Of a DNA stretch of 64,000 nucleotides, positions 1-8,871 are shown piece after piece. The notes under the pieces were generated by a model. It was given only the letters and a program-made list of their open reading frames with translations, ran no database searches and was not told the DNA's origin. Source of the DNA: an uncultured Eubacteriales bacterium (GTDB lineage Bacteria; Bacillota; Clostridia; Saccharofermentanales; Saccharofermentanaceae); assembly GCA_900314745.1 (NCBI GenBank), contig OMWK01000003.1, positions 124,001 through 188,000 of the forward strand, written 5' to 3'. A program made the position numbers and the translations under genes. Numbering within the stretch: position 1 is the stretch's first letter; the number at the start of each line of letters is the position of its first letter.

Positions 1-1755
1 GACATCTATCTATTCCCTATAATGTTTATAGAAATAGTCTACTTCTTCCAGTTGCTTACGCTTATTGATGTAACCGAGGAGAAGGGAATAGTTTATCTTG
101 CAATACTTTTACACAATAATATGCTATTTAAACTCATTCCCCTCATTCTTGCTTTCTATTTGATTGTTAGATCAATAGGAGGACTTAGAGCTACGGCAAT
201 AATCGTTCCCATCCCTTTCGCGCTGCTTACTATAATAGATTTCTATGTCACTAGATTTAGAGGAAATGAGATCATCTTCTCTGACCTTCGAAGTGCAGGT
301 ACGGCGCTTAACGTTGCCGGAGGCTATACATTCAATCCCATATTGCCCCTGGCCCTGGTCGTAGTACCCTATGCTCTCACCATAATTTGTGCATTTAACA
401 TAGTTAAACCCAGTGTTCATCGGCGTTGGTACGAGAGAATAGTCTTTTTGGCTGCAGGTGTATTATCTCTTTCTTTGTTCGTTTATCTAACCGATAAATA
501 CTCAGATGAGCACAAATTCGAGACATGGAGTTACAACGGAGCTATATATAATACGTTCTACATGAACTTCAGCATGTCGCTTCTTAAATCAATAATAATC
601 ACTCCATCAGGTTACGACATTGATGTGATCGATGGTTATACAGAAACTGCTGTAGCTACACTTCCGGAAGATCCGCCAAATATAATAGTTGTAATGAATG
701 AATCATACATGGACATCTCACTTTACCATGACCAGACCGGTGACATTGAAGATCCCGATCCGTACTGGGACAGCCTTACGGAGAATGCAATTCACGGCTA
801 CGCTTTCTCATCAGTATTCGGTGGTAATACGGCTAATTCCGAATATGAATTCCTTACCGGACTTTCAATGGCAGACCTTCCGAGTGGATCCGTTGCCTTC
901 AACCAGTTCATAGATGAGGATCTGCCGAGCCTTCCGAGATTCCTCGATAATCTCGGCTACAGCACTTATGCTCTGCACCCCTACTATAGTGACAGTTGGC
1001 ACCGTGACACCATATATCCTCTTATGGACTTCAACAATATGATATTCGCAGAGGATTTTGATTTCAGTACAGAAGATATAATACGTTCAACTGTCAGTGA
1101 TGTATGCGCCTATGACAATCTTCTGGAAAGATGTGACAGCAACAACGGTTTAGGTTTCTATTTCCTGATCACGATTCAGAATCATGGCGGCTATATAAAT
1201 GACTACAATGGAATAAACTTCACTACAACCAACTATATTGATTCACCTTCAGCTGAGTGTATTAATAACTACCTGACTCTTATTCATGAGAGTGATATAG
1301 CATTAGAACACCTGATTAACGAATTAAGCAACCGTGATGAGAAATATGTTCTTCTCATATTCGGCGACCATCAACCTGAGGCGGACTACCTGCAAACAGA
1401 TCTTGGACCCGGTGGTGTATCCTGGGTAATTCCATACATAATCTGGACAAATTATGATATGGATCCGGCTTTGATGGAAGAACTCGACCACACAACGGAC
1501 TACACCAGCATCAACTACCTCTCGCTGGACCTTCTCACCGTCGCGGGCATAACACCGGACCCGTACTACGACCTTCTTTACAGGATCAGGAACGAGGTAC
1601 CGTGCATTAACACCATGGGCTACCGCCTGTCAGGCGAAAGTGAATTCCACTCACGCGATGAGTCAGAAACAAACGATATGAGAAGATTGTATTCTTATAT
1701 CACTTACGACGTGCTTTTCGATGAGGAGGACAGCGCTGCAACAGCCCTTGGCTGA
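1..1755 (+). CDS. LtaS-like membrane sulfatase-fold phosphotransferase (5'-partial)
   Basis: Resembles the lipoteichoic acid synthase/sulfatase-fold family, which moves phosphoglycerol-type groups onto envelope polymers outside the membrane. Several hydrophobic segments fill roughly the first 160 residues, and the catalytic domain follows. Counting from the ATG at 22, the metal ligand is probably E227 in MNESYM, the nucleophile T270 in GGNTANSE, and D449-H450 in FGDHQP are further metal ligands, all matching the LtaS pattern. The frame stays open to base 1 with no stop, and the membrane region looks short, so the true start is probably outside the window. The 3' end overlaps the converging gene by 52 bp. 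Family assignment is firm; the polymer made is unknown. Confidence 0.85.
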   Translation, partial: DIYLFPIMFIEIVYFFQLLTLIDVTEEKGIVYLAILLHNNMLFKLIPLILAFYLIVRSIGGLRATAIIVPIPFALLTIIDFYVTRFRGNEIIFSDLRSAGTALNVAGGYTFNPILPLALVVVPYALTIICAFNIVKPSVHRRWYERIVFLAAGVLSLSLFVYLTDKYSDEHKFETWSYNGAIYNTFYMNFSMSLLKSIIITPSGYDIDVIDGYTETAVATLPEDPPNIIVVMNESYMDISLYHDQTGDIEDPDPYWDSLTENAIHGYAFSSVFGGNTANSEYEFLTGLSMADLPSGSVAFNQFIDEDLPSLPRFLDNLGYSTYALHPYYSDSWHRDTIYPLMDFNNMIFAEDFDFSTEDIIRSTVSDVCAYDNLLERCDSNNGLGFYFLITIQNHGGYINDYNGINFTTTNYIDSPSAECINNYLTLIHESDIALEHLINELSNRDEKYVLLIFGDHQPEADYLQTDLGPGGVSWVIPYIIWTNYDMDPALMEELDHTTDYTSINYLSLDLLTVAGITPDPYYDLLYRIRNEVPCINTMGYRLSGESEFHSRDESETNDMRRLYSYITYDVLFDEEDSAATALG

Positions 1756-3005
1756 TCCGAATCATCCAGGCGAGCGAATACCATCAGCCAGAAGATGTTG
1801 AAGGAAGCATCAGCCAGATGATGTTCCATGGCACAGATGCAGGCGAACAAAGCGAGTATGCAAAGCGCGTACCCCTGCCTCTTCTTATACAACCTGTGCG
1901 GAATGTACCAAAGCAGAGCCATCATCAACGGATAAACCAGCACACCGCAGTGCAGAAGCTCATAAATGTACGAGCAGTCTATGAAGAAATAGTCCTCATT
2001 TACTACAGTACCGGTCCATGTGCTGATAGGATACTCAACGCCGAACAGCGTCGGGAAATACTCCATTAGACCCGTTCTTCCGAATGCGAATCTCGAGAAG
2101 AAAGTGCTGAGACTTCGTATGCTGCCAAGAGCCGTACTTATCGGCGGAACATAGAGCAAAGATGCCAGAATCATGAAAGCTGCGAAGAACAGAAACGAAT
2201 ACTGCAGACACTTGAGAAGGACCTCGCGTCTCCAAAGCTTCCTTCCCCAGCCCATCTGACGTATGAATGTACCGACGATAAGAACGAAGAACAGGACGGA
2301 AGTTGTCTGAGCCTTGCAGACGAACACACTTATGGCAAGTAAGGCTATTAGTCCCGCATATTCCCAGATCTTCAGCATGCCCTTACGCAGATAACAATAA
2401 ACAAGAGCTATTGAGAACCAATTCGCTACATAGTTCAGAGGGTAGTGAAGACCTAATGAATGCCTGCCGGGTCTTCCAATCTCGGCAAAGACCATATCAG
2501 GTATGACCCCTGTCAATGCAAGAGACGTAATCATAAGCATCAGAAGAGTCTGACTTATAACATATACCCAGGCAATCTTACGGAAATCCCTTCCCTTCGC
2601 TGCGACAACAAGGCAGGCAAGGCCCCAGCGGCATGTCCCGGCGTTAAAGTAGACCCAAAGGCCTCGTTCAAATGAATCTCCGTTAAATATATGATTAACG
2701 AACAATTCGTTGGACACAAACAACCGATAATCATAATTAAGTTGATATATGAGAAGCAGGTACAATCCAATAACAGCGTAAATCAGGTGTTTCCTGTTGT
2801 CTTTAAATTCAAGAAGCAGTGACATCAACGCAAGTATCGGAAGAAAAAACCAGTCCATATAAAATATGAACCGCATCATGAACGGATTAATTAGCACCGC
2901 TCTCGACATTTCCACAACGCAATCTCTGATGAGAGATATACCTGAGAAAGATACGACAAATACATAAAATAATATATCTGCAATTTTATGATATCTTCTA
3001 TACAT
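1704..3005 (-). CDS. Wzy/O-antigen-ligase-like polytopic membrane protein
   Basis: A 433-residue protein made almost entirely of hydrophobic helices, with a central extracytoplasmic stretch containing GRPGRHSLGLHYP. This resembles the R-x-SLG region of putative polysaccharide polymerases and O-antigen ligases in Clostridia. The role in joining or polymerising surface glycans is inferred from topology and from neighbouring envelope genes, not from catalytic residues. The ATG at 3005 has no ribosome site; a perfect TATAAT lies 7 nt upstream, so the mRNA may be leaderless. The last 17 codons overlap the tail of the converging LtaS-like gene. Confidence 0.6.
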   Translation of the reverse strand: MYRRYHKIADILFYVFVVSFSGISLIRDCVVEMSRAVLINPFMMRFIFYMDWFFLPILALMSLLLEFKDNRKHLIYAVIGLYLLLIYQLNYDYRLFVSNELFVNHIFNGDSFERGLWVYFNAGTCRWGLACLVVAAKGRDFRKIAWVYVISQTLLMLMITSLALTGVIPDMVFAEIGRPGRHSLGLHYPLNYVANWFSIALVYCYLRKGMLKIWEYAGLIALLAISVFVCKAQTTSVLFFVLIVGTFIRQMGWGRKLWRREVLLKCLQYSFLFFAAFMILASLLYVPPISTALGSIRSLSTFFSRFAFGRTGLMEYFPTLFGVEYPISTWTGTVVNEDYFFIDCSYIYELLHCGVLVYPLMMALLWYIPHRLYKKRQGYALCILALFACICAMEHHLADASFNIFWLMVFARLDDSDQPRAVAALSSSSKSTS

Positions 3006-3012
3006 AGTAATG

Positions 3013-3021
3013 ATTATAACA
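3013..3021 (-). promoter_or_regulatory. extended -10 promoter, leaderless start of the Wzy-like gene
   Basis: On the minus strand TGTTATAAT (TGn plus perfect TATAAT) ends 7 nt before the ATG at 3005. There is no good -35 and no ribosome site between it and the ATG. It directly follows the U-run of the rpmB terminator. Confidence 0.55.
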
Positions 3022-3045
3022 AAAAGGACCGGTCGTCCGGTCCTT
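3016..3045 (-). terminator. Rho-independent terminator of rpmB
   Basis: A perfect 9-bp stem (3024-3032 with 3037-3045; AAGGACCGG arm) with a 4-nt loop is followed on the minus strand by TTTTTGTT. It lies 29 bp after the rpmB stop. Confidence 0.85.
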
Positions 3046-3073
3046 CAGTATCTTCTGATATAAAGACTTCCGA

Positions 3074-3271
3074 TTATGCTCTCTTTACAAGACCGGAACG
3101 AAGGCAGCGTGTGCAGACCTTCATTGTCTTAGGGGTGCCGTCAACAACTACCTTGACGCTGTGAACGTTGGGCTGCTGCTGTGAGAGGGCACGACGAGAA
3201 ATCTGCGAACGTGTGATTCTTATCTTTCTACCAAAAAATGTGTCCTTCTGACAAACTTCGCACTTAGCCAT
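3074..3271 (-). CDS. rpmB: 50S ribosomal protein L28
   Basis: A small basic protein of 65 residues, normal for L28, which binds 23S rRNA in the large subunit. It carries the two cysteine pairs of zinc-containing L28 proteins (CEVC near residue 4 and CTRC near residue 53) and the typical GRKIRITRSQISRR core. A strong AGGAGGTG site precedes the ATG. The gene is monocistronic, with its own promoter upstream and a terminator downstream. Confidence 0.97.
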   Translation of the reverse strand: MAKCEVCQKDTFFGRKIRITRSQISRRALSQQQPNVHSVKVVVDGTPKTMKVCTRCLRSGLVKRA

Positions 3272-3313
3272 TCGGATACACCTCCTATCTTTTCTTCTTA
3301 AAACGCAAGTGAG

Positions 3314-3342
3314 AGTTTACCACACCGCGTTTGATTATGCAA
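3314..3342 (-). promoter_or_regulatory. rpmB promoter
   Basis: Minus strand TTGCAT, 17 bp, TAAACT, with a TG extending the -10. It lies about 43 bp before the rpmB ATG. Confidence 0.55.
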
Positions 3343-3361
3343 CCTTAAAATATATAAATAT

Positions 3362-4561
3362 TTAATCAGAGAATACACGCCGTACGGTGACGATTCTCGA
3401 GGCGAGGTCACTGTCCGCCGTAAACTCACAAAGACGCACCGTAGTTCCTGCCGATGACCTCATCAGGAGCACTCCCGTATTGGTGCAAAGCGCAGGCTCA
3501 TACTGCTCTCCCGCCTCCTCGGAAGACAGGAAAACAAGGTCTCCCGGGATAATGGACTCTATAAGAAGGTCTCCGGTTACCGCATCGTACTCCAAAGGCA
3601 CGCTCGTACCTGCCTCCATCTGCCCCTCTATTGTCCTCGGAAGGACTATGCCGTTAACGCACGAGCATACGTAGATAAGTCCGTTTATTGATATTCCCTG
3701 CTTTGTAATGCCGTTCTCAAAATAAGTAGCGTTGACGAGCGACAGCGCGGACGAGACAAAATAACGGCTCGATACAACGTCGATCTCGCCTCTCGGTTCA
3801 ATCTCGATGACACCGGACGATCCGACCCAGCCTGTTCCGCCTCCGGGCAGAGCCACCTGGTAAACACCGTCCCTTTTGACGTCGGAATAAAGCACCGTGT
3901 TCATCATTACCTGTGTTATCAATGTTCCCTGGCTCGCATGCGTCATGACGTTCTTGCTTGTATCCGAGATGACTATCATGTACTCGTGAAGGTCGGGCTC
4001 GACTGAAGACGTGTCCTCGATGAGGCACGAGCTTCTTACGTACCCCTCGATGCCGTCAGAGGTCCTTATCTTGGTGTACTCGCCGTCATCCTCGCCTATG
4101 ACCTTGACGGGCTCGTTATAGAGCACCTGCGTGATTCTGTCCGAGGTGTTGTCGGCGCGCCTGAATACGTTCGTCACAGACACGTTTACGACGCGGTAAG
4201 TGTCGTCGTACATGAGGTTTACTTCCTTCTCAACGAAAAGCTCAATGTTCGTTCCCCTGAATAGTCCGGGCAAAGTTCTCGGAAGTATATAGAATATGGA
4301 AGTAATGGCGAGTATCGTAACCAGTATGGCGGCGATGAGCCTTATCAACATGCGCCTTCCGTGGGATGCGACCGTGGCCTCGCGCTTTCCGAGGCCCCAC
4401 ATATCGTACATGTCCTCGGTCTGTCCGTAGTCTCCGTTAAGATCCGACGTCTCGTTAAGGAAGGACGCGGCATCTTCTACATGCCTTATGCCCCTGTTCT
4501 TATGCGGCTCGTCAAAGATCCGTTCCGTCTTGTTCTGTGACGGCTTCTCAGACTTCTTCAT
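3362..4561 (-). CDS. Membrane-anchored SH3 protein with degenerate NlpC/P60 domain
   Basis: The protein has a cytoplasmic N-terminus, one membrane helix (about residues 85-108 counted from an upstream ATG at 4603), two bacterial SH3-type domains (about 140-195 and 225-268) and a C-terminal NlpC/P60-like fold (about 285-410). The fold keeps LPRT and PGDLVFL landmarks, but the catalytic block that should read DCSG reads SING, so the cysteine is gone, and no histidine stands at the HVG position. It is therefore probably a cell-wall binding pseudo-peptidase. I chose the ATG at 4561, which overlaps acpS by 14 bp; the ATG at 4603 would only add residues translated from acpS sequence. Neither start has a clear ribosome site, so translation is probably coupled. 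Confidence 0.75.
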   Translation of the reverse strand: MKKSEKPSQNKTERIFDEPHKNRGIRHVEDAASFLNETSDLNGDYGQTEDMYDMWGLGKREATVASHGRRMLIRLIAAILVTILAITSIFYILPRTLPGLFRGTNIELFVEKEVNLMYDDTYRVVNVSVTNVFRRADNTSDRITQVLYNEPVKVIGEDDGEYTKIRTSDGIEGYVRSSCLIEDTSSVEPDLHEYMIVISDTSKNVMTHASQGTLITQVMMNTVLYSDVKRDGVYQVALPGGGTGWVGSSGVIEIEPRGEIDVVSSRYFVSSALSLVNATYFENGITKQGISINGLIYVCSCVNGIVLPRTIEGQMEAGTSVPLEYDAVTGDLLIESIIPGDLVFLSSEEAGEQYEPALCTNTGVLLMRSSAGTTVRLCEFTADSDLASRIVTVRRVFSD

Positions 4562-4949
4562 CACACAGAAGCACGCAGATTGCTGCGGCGTAGTCCTTCT
4601 CATGAGTTATGGATACGGATGAAGACTGCACACCGAGCTGATCCGCGCGCTCCTTAGCCTTCCCGTGAAAAGTCAGGACAGGTGCTCCCGCTCTGTCCGC
4701 GAGAATCTCAAAGTCCTTGAGGGCAATGCTGTCCGTCAGTATTCCCGTTCCGAGTGCTTTCGACGCGGCTTCCTTGGCGGCAAACCTTCCTGCAAATATC
4801 TCAGCCTGTCTTGCCTTAGCAGCATGCGATAGGGCATACGCCTTCTCTTCGTCCGTGAAGCAGCGGTCGATAAAGGCATCACCGAGCTTGTCCAGGCTCT
4901 TTACTATCCTCGGAATGTGAACGGCATCGATACCGCTTCGAACCTTCAT
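4548..4949 (-). CDS. acpS: Holo-[acyl-carrier-protein] synthase
   Basis: Transfers 4'-phosphopantetheine from CoA to apo-acyl carrier protein for fatty acid synthesis. The protein starts MKVRSGIDAVHIPRI and has the AcpS signature FAAKEAASKALG; the conserved aspartate in GIDAV and glutamate in FAAKEA bind metal. It also has the SITHEKDYAAA ending. It is 133 residues from the ATG at 4949, a usual AcpS size; an upstream in-frame start would only read into the previous gene. The ATG follows the stop of the DnaI-like gene by 1 bp, so translation is coupled. Confidence 0.93.
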   Translation of the reverse strand: MKVRSGIDAVHIPRIVKSLDKLGDAFIDRCFTDEEKAYALSHAAKARQAEIFAGRFAAKEAASKALGTGILTDSIALKDFEILADRAGAPVLTFHGKAKERADQLGVQSSSVSITHEKDYAAAICVLLCDEEV

Positions 4950-4950
4950 A

Positions 4951-5832
4951 TTACAAAGTTCCCGCCAGACGGAGCTTGCCCGCGACTCTCTCGTCGGAGT
5001 CCGCAACTAGGATCTCTATGGAAGATGAAGAAATGATAACGGTGGCCCTACCTGCAGCAAGCCTCGCCTCGAGGATGTTGTGAAGGGCTGTTGCCGTCCT
5101 GTATAACTTGGTCACTTCAGCGGAATAATCGTCGATGAAGATGATGTCGTAACTCTTGAACTCCTCGATCTCGCTGTTGCCGAGTTCGCCGAGCTTATCA
5201 GCCTTGATGTAGCACGAGGACAATCCCTGCATAATCGCGTACTTGCAGCATATTACTGCAAGATAGGTCTTGCCGGACTGTACAGGACCCGTAAGGAGCT
5301 GAAGCTTCTTCATGTCCTTGCCTTCCATGAGACCTCTTATGCCCATGAAAGCCTTCCTTCGCGCATTGCCGGTGCTGCCCTTATCATAATAATTAAGATC
5401 AAAGCTCTTCAGAGTATATGTTGAGTAATCCTTAAGGCCCGACGCCGTGAACACTTCGTCAAGAGCGCCCTGCATGCATGCCGTGCACACGACGTTTCTT
5501 CCGTCCTTAGCCTTAACAAAGCCTGTGTCACCGCATTTAGCGCATGAAGGCGCAGGCTCTGAGAAATTTACGGGGATATTGTTATCCTTAAGAAACTGCT
5601 CCCTCTGGGCCCTTAAGTCCTCTTCCCTCTTATTCAGAGCGGGCAGGGGCTCGCTGTCGTTCTCGATGGAACAGATCATGCGGGAAGTTCTTACGTCTAT
5701 AAGATCCCTGTCGATCTTACGAAGCTCGGGAAATCTTCTGTAAACAGACTCGACCCTTCGTTCCGACTCCATCTCCTTGAGATTACGAAGCCTCGACAGT
5801 CTCTCGTTAATTGCATCATTAATTGTCTTCAT
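4951..5832 (-). CDS. DnaI/DnaC-type helicase loader ATPase
   Basis: Helicase loader that would bring the replicative helicase onto DNA with the DnaD-like protein encoded just upstream. The N-terminal part (about 1-100 from the ATG at 5832) is helical, then come two cysteine pairs (CAKC and CTAC) forming a probable zinc site. The AAA+ module follows, with Walker A GPVQSGKT and Walker B IIFIDD. The ATG at 5832 has GGGAG 6 nt upstream and overlaps the DnaD stop by 14 bp. A longer frame back to 6030 is the shadow of dnaD. The length of 293 is close to DnaI proteins. Confidence 0.85.
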   Translation of the reverse strand: MKTINDAINERLSRLRNLKEMESERRVESVYRRFPELRKIDRDLIDVRTSRMICSIENDSEPLPALNKREEDLRAQREQFLKDNNIPVNFSEPAPSCAKCGDTGFVKAKDGRNVVCTACMQGALDEVFTASGLKDYSTYTLKSFDLNYYDKGSTGNARRKAFMGIRGLMEGKDMKKLQLLTGPVQSGKTYLAVICCKYAIMQGLSSCYIKADKLGELGNSEIEEFKSYDIIFIDDYSAEVTKLYRTATALHNILEARLAAGRATVIISSSSIEILVADSDERVAGKLRLAGTL

Positions 5833-6868
5833 CGTCATCTCCCTGGAACATATCAAGGATGGAATCGTGCATCGGTGCTTCTTCGGCTCCGTTCTCCGGG
5901 GCCTGACCGTCTTCGTTCTTCTCGGGTTCTTCCACTGTAATGCCGGCTTCCTTGCCGCTTCGCCTAACATTGGTTCTGCCCTTCCTCTTGGTAGCAGCGG
6001 CCTTGTTCTCCTTATGGCGCTCATTCTCATATACCATGGCCTTATCGATCGTCATCACGCCTGCGTCGAACCACTCCTTGAGCTTGTTCTCCACATCGAC
6101 AGGCCTTAGAGTAGTCCTCCACTCATTTTCCCTTATGGCATACTCGACTATTTCCTCGTCGGCGCCGTAGACCTCGACCCATCTGTTGATCCGCTCGTAA
6201 TCGAGTTCGGTCAGGTGCTTTCGGAGCATCTTGCCGACCATCGCGGTGATATTCTTACGCCTGTCTCTAAGCTCATAGTAATCCTTAAGCGCATCGGTCG
6301 TGGTAAATCCCTTCTCATACCACTTCTTCGCGAGGTCGCACATCTTCGTCACAACATACTGGCAACGAAGCTCCTTGCCCTCTTCGAAAAGCGCATACAC
6401 AACATCATCCTCGAAGTGGTAGTCGTAAAGGCAGGTATCGATCAGCCTGTAGAAAGGATATGCCATATATCCCTGGTAGTATGTCTTCTGAATGGAAGTA
6501 GCGAGAAGATTGCGCTTCTTCTCATCGCTTCTTAATTCCGGAACGCCGTTCTCGTCAGTCCTGTTGCCGATGTATTCGTCAACCTCTGCCCTGATTAAGT
6601 CGACGGGCTCGAATACGCCGTCTTCCTTACGGATGAGTACACCCGCCGCTACGAGCTCAGCAAGGGCAGTCTTAACATCCTCCTCTGGGATTCCGCCGTA
6701 AGATACGGCATCCGCGGTCGTGAAAGCTCCGCCCTTCATCGTCATGCATGTCCAAAGATAAAGAACTATCGCATCTTTGCCGAGCGAATGCATATACCGG
6801 GCAATGAATATGTCCGGTATCAGAGTCGAAGATATAAGAAATTCTTTGGAAGGGCCCGAGGCTGCCAT
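5819..6868 (-). CDS. DnaD/DnaB-type primosome protein
   Basis: A replication initiation and restart protein of the Firmicutes DnaD family. The N-terminal 100 residues form a winged-helix-like domain. Two DnaD-type helical repeats follow, at about 130-205 and 210-280, the second ending with the family's WxxxG-x-x-T-x-x-A pattern (KEWFDAGVMTIDKAM). The C-terminus is charged and disordered. It starts 8 bp after the VanW gene and overlaps the DnaI gene, so the two primosome subunits are made together. Confidence 0.85.
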   Translation of the reverse strand: MAASGPSKEFLISSTLIPDIFIARYMHSLGKDAIVLYLWTCMTMKGGAFTTADAVSYGGIPEEDVKTALAELVAAGVLIRKEDGVFEPVDLIRAEVDEYIGNRTDENGVPELRSDEKKRNLLATSIQKTYYQGYMAYPFYRLIDTCLYDYHFEDDVVYALFEEGKELRCQYVVTKMCDLAKKWYEKGFTTTDALKDYYELRDRRKNITAMVGKMLRKHLTELDYERINRWVEVYGADEEIVEYAIRENEWRTTLRPVDVENKLKEWFDAGVMTIDKAMVYENERHKENKAAATKRKGRTNVRRSGKEAGITVEEPEKNEDGQAPENGAEEAPMHDSILDMFQGDDDEDN

Positions 6869-6876
6869 TATCCCTA

Positions 6877-8694
6877 TCAGGCGGCAGGAGGATCGGCCGG
6901 CATCTCAACCGCCTCGCCGTCAGGATTCTCCTGAGGCTGAACGGCAGGGTCAACTGCAGGATCCACAGGCTGATCGGGATTCGGGTTGTCGGGATTCGTC
7001 TCTGTCTCAGAAGGTCCTTCAACAACACCTGTAAGAGCACCGGTACTCGTATCAAGCGTAGCCTGTGTGCCGTCGGGATTCAAAGTACCGACCTCGATCT
7101 GGGCAGAGATAGTCGAATAATAAGAATTCGGAAGTTCAACACGGTTGATCTCGTTGCCGTCGGCATCGCACCAGATCTGGTAGGAAGCTGCCGTAACACC
7201 GTCATGAGCGCCTCTTAAGCTGTTTGTCTCACCTACGGGAAGCTCGCCGTTAGCAATGTACTGAACACCGGCGGGATTGGTGGACACAGTCTCCCCCTCA
7301 AATACGATATACTGTCCGTCAGGGAACTGATGACCGTAAATGCAGACAGTGATCTTGGATGTATCGGGGTCCCAATATGCGGTAAGCGCGATGGGATACT
7401 CGGAAGAATTTCTAAATGAGAAGTCCTGATTACCCCAGTCTACGGCGGCATCCGTTCCTGCGACAGCGTAGGAAGAAGGCCACATATGGGGATGTCTCTC
7501 GATGACCTCGAGGTCGGACTTGATTACTGACTGGTAGATCATGGAGCTTACCTGGCAGATACCGCCGCCGTAAGCCTGCGCAGACTGACCGTTCTCGATA
7601 ACTCCGGCTACTTCATATCCCGTAGACTCATTTCTGGGACCTACGAAATCATTGAATGAGAATACTTCACCGGGCTGAAGAACAAGGCCGTTGATCTTCT
7701 GGCATGTGATCGAGATATTGTGGTTTCTGCTTGAATTAGAAGTTGTCGTGGATGAAGACGATGCGATGAGACCGAACTCATTCTGGATCATCTCTGTCGA
7801 GAGCGAAGGCTCTGTTACCTGAGCTGCAACGGGTACGACGCCGGAATAGACACCGCTCTCGAGAAGTGAAGTAACATCCGTTACCGCATCATTGAGGTTG
7901 ATCTCATATCCTCTGCTCGAATTCGTGTACTGGAATACGCAGGCTTCAGGATCAAAGCCCGTGATAACTGCATCCTGAGCAACGGAAGTTGCATCAGAGA
8001 GTACTGACGTTACGATCTGTCCAACTTCATCAGTCGAGAGAGTATATGCAGAATTGTACTGAACAGGGTTATTCAAAAGAGCCATGCGGCTGTTGTAGAT
8101 ATCAACCAGAGCCAGATCATCCTCAGTACCTGTAAGTCTCAGATAAGCATAAGCCTCATCAACCACGCTGTTCAGTGTCGATGTCAGGGGAAGCGGACTT
8201 AAGTCAAGCGGATAAATAACTCCGTCAAGGTCGAGGCTTATGTCGAGGACAGGCTCAGCGGGCTGATTGGGAGTCAGGGCAGCAAGTGCCTCCTCCTTCG
8301 TCATGCCTCCGACATTCATGCCGTTGATGATGATACCGTCGATGAACTTATCCGTTGTAAGCATCTCGCGAAGCTCCTTGCCGGAAACCTTATCGACAGT
8401 TCCGTCAGCGAGCGTTATCTCATATTTGGGATCGAAGAATCCCGTCTTGTACATATAGAAACCTGCTCCGCCCAGAAGCGCCAGCACAAGAACAAATGCA
8501 AGGATCTTGGGAGCTGCAGAACTGTTCTTCTTGTTCTTCTTCGAACGGGGCTTGGATGGGGACGAGGATTTACCGGAAGGCGCGGCCTTACCCTTGGCTC
8601 CGACTCTTACCGGAGCATTGCCCGCAGTTGTGTATGAAGGTCTTACGTTACCGTAGTTTCCGGACTTTCCGCTGTTACCGGCATTGTTCTTCAT
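6877..8694 (-). CDS. VanW family membrane-anchored protein
   Basis: From the ATG at 8694 the protein has 605 residues: a Lys/Ser-rich cytoplasmic head, one membrane helix (about 63-81), two peptidoglycan-binding-4-like segments, and a VanW domain marked by PGEVFSFND, GGGICQVSS and ERHPH. The C-terminal tail is rich in Pro, Asn and Asp. VanW proteins are widespread in Firmicutes envelopes and their reaction is not settled. The name does not imply vancomycin resistance, and no van genes lie nearby. GGGGGA lies 13 nt before the chosen ATG; an upstream in-frame extension crosses the promoter and is unlikely. It heads the operon with dnaD, dnaI and acpS. Confidence 0.85.
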   Translation of the reverse strand: MKNNAGNSGKSGNYGNVRPSYTTAGNAPVRVGAKGKAAPSGKSSSPSKPRSKKNKKNSSAAPKILAFVLVLALLGGAGFYMYKTGFFDPKYEITLADGTVDKVSGKELREMLTTDKFIDGIIINGMNVGGMTKEEALAALTPNQPAEPVLDISLDLDGVIYPLDLSPLPLTSTLNSVVDEAYAYLRLTGTEDDLALVDIYNSRMALLNNPVQYNSAYTLSTDEVGQIVTSVLSDATSVAQDAVITGFDPEACVFQYTNSSRGYEINLNDAVTDVTSLLESGVYSGVVPVAAQVTEPSLSTEMIQNEFGLIASSSSTTTSNSSRNHNISITCQKINGLVLQPGEVFSFNDFVGPRNESTGYEVAGVIENGQSAQAYGGGICQVSSMIYQSVIKSDLEVIERHPHMWPSSYAVAGTDAAVDWGNQDFSFRNSSEYPIALTAYWDPDTSKITVCIYGHQFPDGQYIVFEGETVSTNPAGVQYIANGELPVGETNSLRGAHDGVTAASYQIWCDADGNEINRVELPNSYYSTISAQIEVGTLNPDGTQATLDTSTGALTGVVEGPSETETNPDNPNPDQPVDPAVDPAVQPQENPDGEAVEMPADPPAA

Positions 8695-8723
8695 TAGAGC
8701 ACCATTCCCCCACAAAGTTTTAC

Positions 8724-8750
8724 AATTTAATATACTTAACCCCACGTCAA
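8724..8750 (-). promoter_or_regulatory. promoter of the VanW operon
   Basis: Minus strand TTGACG (8745-8750), 15-bp gap, then TTAAAT/TAAATT near 8724-8729. It is divergent from the exopolysaccharide promoter at 8799-8825. Confidence 0.4.
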
Positions 8751-8798
8751 GTTTCAAGATTTTTCTCTCTAATAAAAATGCATTTTTTGAAGCTAATT

Positions 8799-8825
8799 TT
8801 GTTACTTTAGACGATATGATACAAT
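8799..8825 (+). promoter_or_regulatory. promoter of exopolysaccharide genes
   Basis: TTGTTA (8799-8804) and TACAAT (8820-8825) with a TG extension and a 15-bp spacer, about 46 bp before the sugar transferase ATG. Confidence 0.4.
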
Positions 8826-8871
8826 TAAGTCGACTATGCCACATTGTGGCTGATTCTGTCGCGGGGAGAAA

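Noticed and set aside
5833..6030. N-terminal extension of the DnaI-like protein
   Set aside because: It is an out-of-frame reading of dnaD, Arg/Pro-rich and unlike any loader; the ATG at 5832 has a ribosome site.
6877..8694. vancomycin resistance gene
   Set aside because: VanW family membership alone does not mean resistance; no vanHAX or vanRS genes are nearby.
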